From the NCBI GenBank assembly GCA_027922465.2, contig BQMF02000096.1:868001-932000 (forward strand): a DNA stretch of 64,000 nucleotides, read 5' to 3'. Each line of letters opens with the position of its first letter. The first letter of the stretch is position 1. This DNA comes from Turritopsis dohrnii (taxonomy: Eukaryota > Cnidaria > Hydrozoa > Anthoathecata > Oceaniidae). The notes below the pieces were generated by a model. It was not told the origin of the DNA. It did no database searches and saw only the letters and a list, made by a program, of their open reading frames with translations. Both the position numbers and the translations under genes were made by a program. Of this stretch, positions 58,188 through 64,000 are shown one piece after another.

Positions 58188-58526
58188 ATGGCTGAATCTT
58201 TGAAAACAAGAAAAGATCACGCCATTGGGACGAAAACGAAACAAAAATTTTGGTTACAAAATTGGCAGAAGAAAATGTTCAGGAGAGGCTTAAGTCATGC
58301 ACTAGAAAGAAAGCAATATGGTACAAAATAGCTATGTTTTGGATACGAAAATCGAGATGAGGATAGCTACAAAACTAGAATGCACATGCTAACAACAGCC
58401 TACAGGAATTATAAAGATTTAGATGTATGTAGCACGGGCAATGCACCACCTAAAAAGCCCCTTCTCTATGATGAGATTGAGCAAGTGATGGGGGATAATT
58501 GTTTTCGTACATATTCCCTCACTTGA
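58188..58526 (+). pseudogene. Harbinger Myb/SANT-like DNA-binding protein relic
   Basis: After MAESLKT, a shifted frame gives HWDENETKILVTKLAEENVQ, SCTRKKAIWYKIA, and after a second one-base shift FGYENRDEDSYKTRMHMLTT, AYRNYKDLD, TGNAPPKKPLLYDEIEQVMG. This is a trihelix Myb/SANT-like fold with the Trp residues and the C..R...L...YR..KD pattern. In intact elements this protein binds the ends and imports the transposase. Two frameshifts make it non-coding. Confidence 0.7.
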
Positions 58527-58762
58527 TCACATATAAAATTAAACGCATTTTTGTTCATCCTAACGTTGGACAACCAATCTGTCCAATATTTTGACATACC
58601 CTCCCTCCAAAAACTCTGATTTCGTGATTTCAACAATATTAAAGGGTTAGTTGTGGCATATTCTAGCATCAATGCATTAAGCAAATAAAAAAAGGAATTT
58701 TTGCTTCTTCTACCAAGCCTAATAATATATAATACTATTTTTATATTTCTTGTTTTCGTCAT
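58466..58762 (-). pseudogene. Harbinger transposase N-terminal relic
   Basis: The minus-strand frame includes FWREGMSKYWTDWLSNVRMN and KNAFNFICDQVREYVRK, resembling the N-terminal helical region of PIF/Harbinger transposases (R/K-x-F-xxLCxxL). It then runs antisense into the 3' end of the Myb-like relic around 58500 and stops. The DDE catalytic region is absent. Confidence 0.6.
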
Positions 58763-58954
58763 TTTGCAGTATAGTTATAAGAACACAGATCGTTCTTTTT
58801 AAAAAAAAAACACGAGAAATCTTCTTCAGTATCAACCTGGTGTGAACGCGTGTATTTAAAACTGGATTTAAATCAAAACAAGTTTTAACAAGAAGCCGCT
58901 TGGCTTGAAGACTTCAGGACGTAACACAACGATGCATATTTAGTCTCAAAATAC

Positions 58955-60803
58955 AACGTTGCCGAATTGCCAAATTATGTTCAAATCTAATAAAATGACT
59001 GGCAAATTCAAAATCAGCAACTTCTAATTGTGAGTTGTAGAAATTTTTATGAATATTGCGGAAATTTCTAAGTTTGATCCAAATTTGGCCCGAATTACCC
59101 ATTTCTGGTCAAATCTGACAAAATTAGGGAGATTCGTAAACTCGACGAGCCTGTTACACGAAAAAAGCAATTACTTGTGAAAATTGTTTTAAATCCGTTC
59201 TACTAAAACGGTACTTCAGAGACTTAAAGCCTTTTGTTGTATCAAAAGAAACACATTACTTTACACGCTTATTTTAAGTGTTGATGTGAAGTTTCTAATG
59301 ACTTTGTAGGGAAAAATTTACGAACAGCTCTACTAAGTTGTATACAATTCCCTACAAATCTATAGAAAAAAAGTTTCGTGTAAACGAAACATGATTTTTT
59401 CGAATCCCGCTAATGACTGACAAATTCGTAATCAGCACCTTTCAAATGTGATCGGCGCAAAATTTTTTGAAATTTGAAGAACTTTCTAAATTTGGTCCAA
59501 ATTTGACCTAAATTGGCCAATTTTAGTAAGACCTGGCAAAATAATTGTCAAATTTGAAATCAGCACCTTTCAATTGTGATCTTTGCAAAATTTCCTGAAA
59601 ATTGAAGAACTTTCGAAGTTTGGTCCAAATTTGGCCTAAATTGGCCAATTTTAGTCAAACCTGGCAATATCATTGTCAAATTCCAAATCAGCACCTTTCA
59701 AATGTGATCCGTGCAAATTTTTGTGAAAATTGAAGAATTTACGAAATTTGGTCCAAATTTGGCCTAAATTGGCCAATTTTAGTCAAACCTGGCAATATCA
59801 TTGTCAAATTTGAAATCAGCACCTTTCAAAGGTGATCCGTGCAAATTTTTGTGAAAATTGAAGAATTTACGAAACTTGGTCCAAATTTGGCCTAAATTGG
59901 CCAATTTTAGTCAAACCTGACAAAATCATTGTCAAATTTGAAATCCGCACCTTTCAATTGTGATCCGTGCAAAATTTCATGAAAATTGAAGAACTTTCGA
60001 AATTTGGTCCAAATTTGGCCTAAATTGGCCAATTTTAGTCAAACCTGGCAATATCACTGTCAAATTCCAAATCAGCACCTTTCAAATGTGATCCGTGCAA
60101 ATTTTTGTGAAAATTGAAGAATTTACGAAATTTGGTCCAAATTTGGCCTAAATTGGCCAATTTTAGTCAAACCTGGCAATATCATTGTCAAATTTGAAAT
60201 CAGCACCTTTCAAAGGTGATCCGTGCAAATTTTTGTGAAAATTGAAGAATTTACGAAACTTGGTCCAAATTTGGCCTAAATTGGCCAATTTTAGTCAAAC
60301 CTGACAAAATCATTGTCAAATTTGAAATCCGCACCTTTCAATTGTGATCCGTGCAAAATTTCATGAAAATTGAAGAACTTTCGAAATTTGGTCCAAATTT
60401 GGCCTAAATTGGCCAATTTTAGTCAAACCTGGCAATATCATTGTCAAATTCCAAATCAGCACCTTTCAAATGTGATCCGTGCAAATTTTTGTGAAAATTG
60501 AAGAATTTACGAAATTTGGTCCAAATTTGGCCTAAATTGGCCAATTTTAGTCAAACCTGACAAAATCATTGTCAAATTTGAAATCAGCACCTTTCAATTG
60601 TGATCCGTGCAAAATTTCATGAAAATTGAAGAACTTTCGAAATTTGGTCCAAATTTGGCCTAAATTGGTCAATTTTAGTCAAACCTGGCAATATCATTGT
60701 CAAATTTGAAATCAGCACCTTTCAATTGTGCTCTGTGCAAATTTTCATGAAAATTGGTCAACTGGAAGTCCTAATTTGACCAAATTTGCGAATTCGGCAA
60801 CGA
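58955..60803. repeat. 128 bp satellite array with 384 bp higher-order repeat
   Basis: About ten tandem monomers of 128 bp from roughly 59400 to 60775, each with AATCAGCACCTTTCAA, GTGATCCGTGCAAA, GAAAATTGAAGAA, TTGGTCCAAATTTGGCC and TTGGCCAATTTTAGTC. Three monomer types follow in fixed order, starting at 59663, 59791 and 59919 and again at 60047, 60175 and 60303, so the same type returns every 384 bp. One strongly diverged monomer lies at 58960-59130. The block is bounded by CGTTGCCGAATT on the left and AATTCGGCAACG on the right. Positions 60843-60870 are an AGT microsatellite. Confidence 0.9.
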
Positions 60804-60971
60804 TGTCATGTAAACGCTGCACGAAAACGTTCATAACTTGGAGTAGTAGTAGTAGTAGTAGTAGTAGGAGAAACCACGGGTATTTTAAATACTTTACTCC
60901 ACCACGGGTGTCCTAAAGTCAATAAAACTTGTTTAAAATAAACATGTTTTATTGGTGTGAATGGGGTATAA

Positions 60972-61579
60972 GTATTTGATTAGATTCAGAACATTGTGCC
61001 TAACATTTTCTTTATAAAAGAAACTACCCAGAAAAAAATCAACTTTTAACCTCCTTAACTTTAGAAAACATTACAAACAAATTCCCATTACTGAAGCCCT
61101 TATTTTTTGTCACTAATTTTTATTCCTTGGTAAATATTTCCGCTTATCTATTCCGTCATTGTAATTGAATAAATCATGTAATGAACAAGTGAGTTTATTT
61201 TCCCTCCGTTTATTCAAGTAACCTTTTCAACTAATTTTTATGTTTCAAACATTTATCATATCAACAGTAGCTAGAACGTTTCTCTTAATGCAATCTTTGT
61301 TTTCCTTTTCCTTTTCACACTACCCTTTACTGGAAAGTCAAAGCAAAAGAAAACTTTCACAAAGAAAAGCAAATGATGTCTTAGTAGAAACTTAGAAACA
61401 TTTCAATTGAAAGATCTTCAAAATTAGCAAAAGTAACCGGAATAACAACCTTTTTTTAACTCATCACGATCTTTTATTTAATTCATGTTGGCTTCATTGA
61501 ATTTTTTGAAGTCCATTTTCTCATTAAATATCCTCAGTATATTACTGGACAGTGTGTTTCATAATGTTGGAAACGCAAA
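60972..61579. other. Gene-free stretch
   Basis: AT-rich flank to the right of the Harbinger element. No gene or repeat recognised. Confidence 0.5.
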
Positions 61580-61918
61580 GGCGCCGTAGTAAAGTGGTTA
61601 TCACTCTCGTATTTCATGCGAGAGATCGGGGTTTAATTCCCCTTAGCGGCGATTCACCATGCGCGAGTGAATGTACCATAGCGTCGGGTCAACCCATGTG
61701 AGGAAAATTGGCTAGATGATACATCAGGTGTTGCAAGAAGGTCATCCAGAAGAGCGTAGGCCCTTGATTGGGTTTGTGTCACTCATGAGAGTGTCAAATA
61801 CTTCGGAACATCCAACCTAAGCCTTGGCCCCTCCTGGAAAGCAGATGCAATAGCAATTGAGTGAGGCTAGCCACGTAAAACAATACCAAATAAATAATAA
61901 ATAATAAATAAATAGAAA
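61580..61918 (+). mobile_element. tRNA-derived SINE
   Basis: The first 73 nt resemble a tRNA: A box TAGTAAAGTGG (61587-61597, matches TRGYNNARNNG), an anticodon arm CTCTCGTATTTCATGCGAGA with TTC in the loop position, and a B box GGTTTAATTCC (61630-61640, two changes from consensus). The acceptor stem pairs imperfectly, so it is not a working tRNA gene. A ~200 bp unrelated body follows, and an AAATAA-type tail ends at 61918. Pol III transcription with mobilisation by a LINE partner is the known mode of such elements. Confidence 0.75.
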
Positions 61919-63700
61919 TTTTAAAACTGATCTTTTAAATGAATATACTGAATTTCAAAATAATTTTTGCATAGATGGAAAGCCATTTTCAAGTTCTTTC
62001 GGCTAGTATATTTTTTTCCAGAAATGGAAAAGTAGTTTTTGTAAAAATAAGGAAAATGTCTTGCAAAAATGTAATTAAATTTTTAATGGTCGATTTAGAT
62101 GTGAATGAAAGAAAAAAGATTTTTTGAAACAATGACAGCAATTTGGAAAACAATAAACAAATTTAAGCAGTGTGTTCACGAAAATCGTTTAACTTTTCTG
62201 TTTTTAAAAAATTGAATGGATTCAGTGCTTTGAAACAACAAGCACGATGTAATTACACTACGTGTTGAAAGATTTGAGACTTCTTGAAAGTTAGGTGCCC
62301 ACTTTCTCGTAGACACACTGTACATCTCTGCCAAAATAACTCAATTTTTGACATACGCGTTTCTAGTTCCTGAAATCACTGCAAGTTTTAACGATCTATT
62401 ATTCAGAATATTTTCAATAATCTATAATAGTTTCCGAAAAGTATGAGCACTTTGTGAAGCCTTACAGAATTTTCAATGTTTTCAGAATTGACGTCAAAAC
62501 TGCTGTACCTTTATCTAAGTTTCACAGTCGATTGAGAATAGTCTGAGCAGCATAGGGTCTGTTACGAAAATACTTGTTTTATGTCGGACAGACAAATCGA
62601 TACTTAGAACTATACAGTTTGAATGTGAATTTGAATGCCTTTGAATGTGAATAGCTAACTTTTTATTTGTTGTTATAATTAGCATTGTTTTTATATCACT
62701 CGATAGGAAATGTTCTAAATTTTTTAAAAATTAAAGTTTTTGAAGTGGGAAAAAGTCAGGGATGAAGAAATATCACTATTAATCAACGATTCGCATTATA
62801 GATGAGTTTCTAAGTGACGTGATGTTTATAAACATTAGTGTTTTTTGCTCGATAATTGCTGTGAGTTTCAACATAAATGCTTAATAGATCAAGTCAATTT
62901 CCTACCAATATGCGCACGCATCTTGGTTGGCAATTAGATGCTCTCTGCACACTGTCGGTTAAACCGGTTCTCAGGAGGCGTTTTTAAGACAAAGAAAATT
63001 ATTAAAAATAATACTCATTATCACTCAAAATCTATTTTTGTGAAGTTTATTAAATTTTTAGTTTAAACAGATCTTTAACTGGTAATTAACATCAGAAACT
63101 CATCTATTAACTTTAAAAAAGTCCATTAACACAATACTAATGACGAAGCTTAATGACATCGCTGTTATTGCTTTAAAACGCTAAGTCGATAGAAATGTTT
63201 ATTTTGATATTATTATATTATTTTGAACTTTGCGCTGATATTGATATTTAAAAATAGCCATTTCGTGGACACTTAAAAAACTAAACTTGCTTTGCTTGAA
63301 AATTATTTCCCAAATTACTGTCATTGTTTGAATAGATCATTTCTTTTCATTCATCTGTTGGATTTTCATAAAGTTAATAGTGCGAGTCGTTGACAAAAAT
63401 TGATTTTTCTTCTTCCTTGATTTTTTTCCACATTTCGAAACTTTAAGTTTTGAAAAGTTTACAAAATCCTCTATCGAGTGAAATAAAAATCAAAATATAT
63501 AAAAAGTAATATAAAAACAATTAACAACAATTAAAATGTTATTCACATCCAAAGTTTGATAATACTTTTTTTGAAGAAAAAACAACACGTTTATGATACA
63601 ATATCAAACAAGACGCCCGAGGCATGAAGGCCCAGCGATGAAGGATCATATGTAACAGAAAGCCGGACCTGGATTTAATTCTATATCACCCGATTGAAGA
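61919..63700. other. Gene-free stretch with dispersed repeat
   Basis: Positions 62555-62617 match 44805-44866 (TTGTTTTATGTCGGACAGAC), and 63583-63606 match 44870-44895 (TTATGATACAATATCAA), so this is the same repeat split by about 960 bp of inserted or diverged sequence. No gene seen. Confidence 0.45.
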
Positions 63701-63706
63701 AGTATG

Positions 63707-63810
63707 ATAGAAGAGCATAAAACAATTGCTAAAAAGGAGAGAGGTTTTAATAATCGTGGCATTCCTCCGCTGGAAATCCGGGAACTGATTATTAGATGGC
63801 GGTAAATTGA
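63707..63810 (+). other. Short open frame, possible exon
   Basis: ATG frame encoding HKTIAKKERGFNNRGIPPLE and IRELIIRWR, ending at TAA. A GT donor-like site (GGCG/GTAAATT) overlaps the stop, so it could be an exon end. No family recognised. Confidence 0.2.
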
Positions 63811-63847
63811 ACGGAGATCATATTGCCTATTCCCATTAAAGTTGTAC

Positions 63848-63970
63848 AGACACTATATGTCACAATCGACCCTATATGTCGCAATCGACCCTATATGTCG
63901 CAAAACCAACCCTATATGTCGCAAATCGACCCTATATGTCACAAAGAGTCGACCCTATATGTCGCAACCA
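63848..63970. repeat. CCCTATATGTCGCAA minisatellite
   Basis: Six units of about 20 bp (ACCCTATATGTCGCAATCG). The core TGTCGCAA is shared with the left subterminal array of the TIR element at 18729, so this may be one end of a related element that runs off the window. Confidence 0.75.
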
Positions 63971-64000
63971 AAAAAATTGTATTTTTTAAAATAAATGACA

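Larger units (their letters stand above)
57421..60968. mobile_element. PIF/Harbinger element with TAA target duplication
   Basis: Inverted ends TACCCCGTTCACACCAA (left) and TACCCCATTCACACCAA (right), each flanked by TAA (57418-57420 and 60969-60971), the TWA-type 3 bp target of Harbinger elements. Next inward are AAACATGTTTTA-like blocks on both sides. Inside are a Myb-like relic (58188-58526, plus) and a transposase N-terminal relic (58466-58762, minus), which are the two expected element genes, here collapsed together by an internal deletion that removed the DDE domain. A LINE tail and a satellite array are inserted. Non-autonomous, 3548 bp. Confidence 0.8.

Noticed and set aside
61580..61652. 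A functional tRNA gene
   Set aside because: The Pol III boxes and anticodon arm are good, but the acceptor stem does not pair at the expected positions, and an unrelated body with an A-rich tail follows, so a SINE head is the better reading.
63848..63970. CRISPR-like array
   Set aside because: Units are ~20 bp with no unique spacers, in a eukaryotic context; a minisatellite.

Overview
The window looks like AT-rich animal nuclear DNA, most probably from a cnidarian and perhaps a hydrozoan. The evidence is an innexin gap-junction gene with introns, an intronless class A GPCR, a mitochondrial ribosomal protein gene, a secreted LamG/fibrinogen-like gene with a 9 kb intron, and very dense DNA transposons, LINEs, a SINE and Helitron-like elements. 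Genes are sparse. There is no bacterial, organellar or viral organisation. The species assignment is inference; no sequence search was possible.

Layout. 1.5-2.3 kb: decayed PIF/Harbinger transposase (minus). 2.4-2.9 kb: short TIR element. 5.6-6.5 kb: GPCR (minus). 7.9-8.5 kb: LINE 3' end. 8.6-12.5 kb: a TA-flanked TIR element with a second TIR element nested inside. 14.5-16.4 kb: complete three-exon innexin (minus, 398 aa). 18.7-20.1 kb: another TIR element. 22.0-23.9 kb: two head-to-tail Helitron-like copies. 24.6-27.9 kb: five-exon FAM216-like gene (minus) with TIR elements in its introns. 28.9-29.2 kb: mitochondrial ribosomal protein mL52 (minus). 30.9-31.2 kb: pogo/jerky-type transposase remnant. 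32.3-34.8 kb: a perfect 54 bp palindrome and two TIR elements. 36.5-38.9 kb: an 818-codon ORF for a charged, probably disordered protein (plus). 45.2-56.7 kb: LamG/fibrinogen-like gene (minus), whose 9 kb intron holds three plus-strand reverse transcriptase relics and four tandem Helitron-like copies. 57.4-61.0 kb: a Harbinger element with TAA target duplication, carrying an inserted LINE tail, a Myb-like relic, a transposase relic and a 128 bp satellite with 384 bp higher-order periodicity. 61.6-61.9 kb: tRNA-derived SINE. 63.8-64.0 kb: minisatellite.

The host genes form no obvious pathway. Splice junctions were read by eye from GT/AG sites and reading-frame continuity. For the innexin, the FAM216-like gene and the LamG/fibrinogen gene the phases agree at every proposed junction, which supports those models. 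Two genes (mL52, FAM216-like) begin just after a splice-acceptor-like site with no visible upstream coding exon; this would fit 5' UTR introns or spliced-leader trans-splicing.

I found no clear evidence of a new cellular system. The most notable content is mobile-element architecture: the satellite-bearing Harbinger element, the Helitron arrays with mirrored copy order and a conserved short coding tail, and several families of short palindromic elements repeated through the window.
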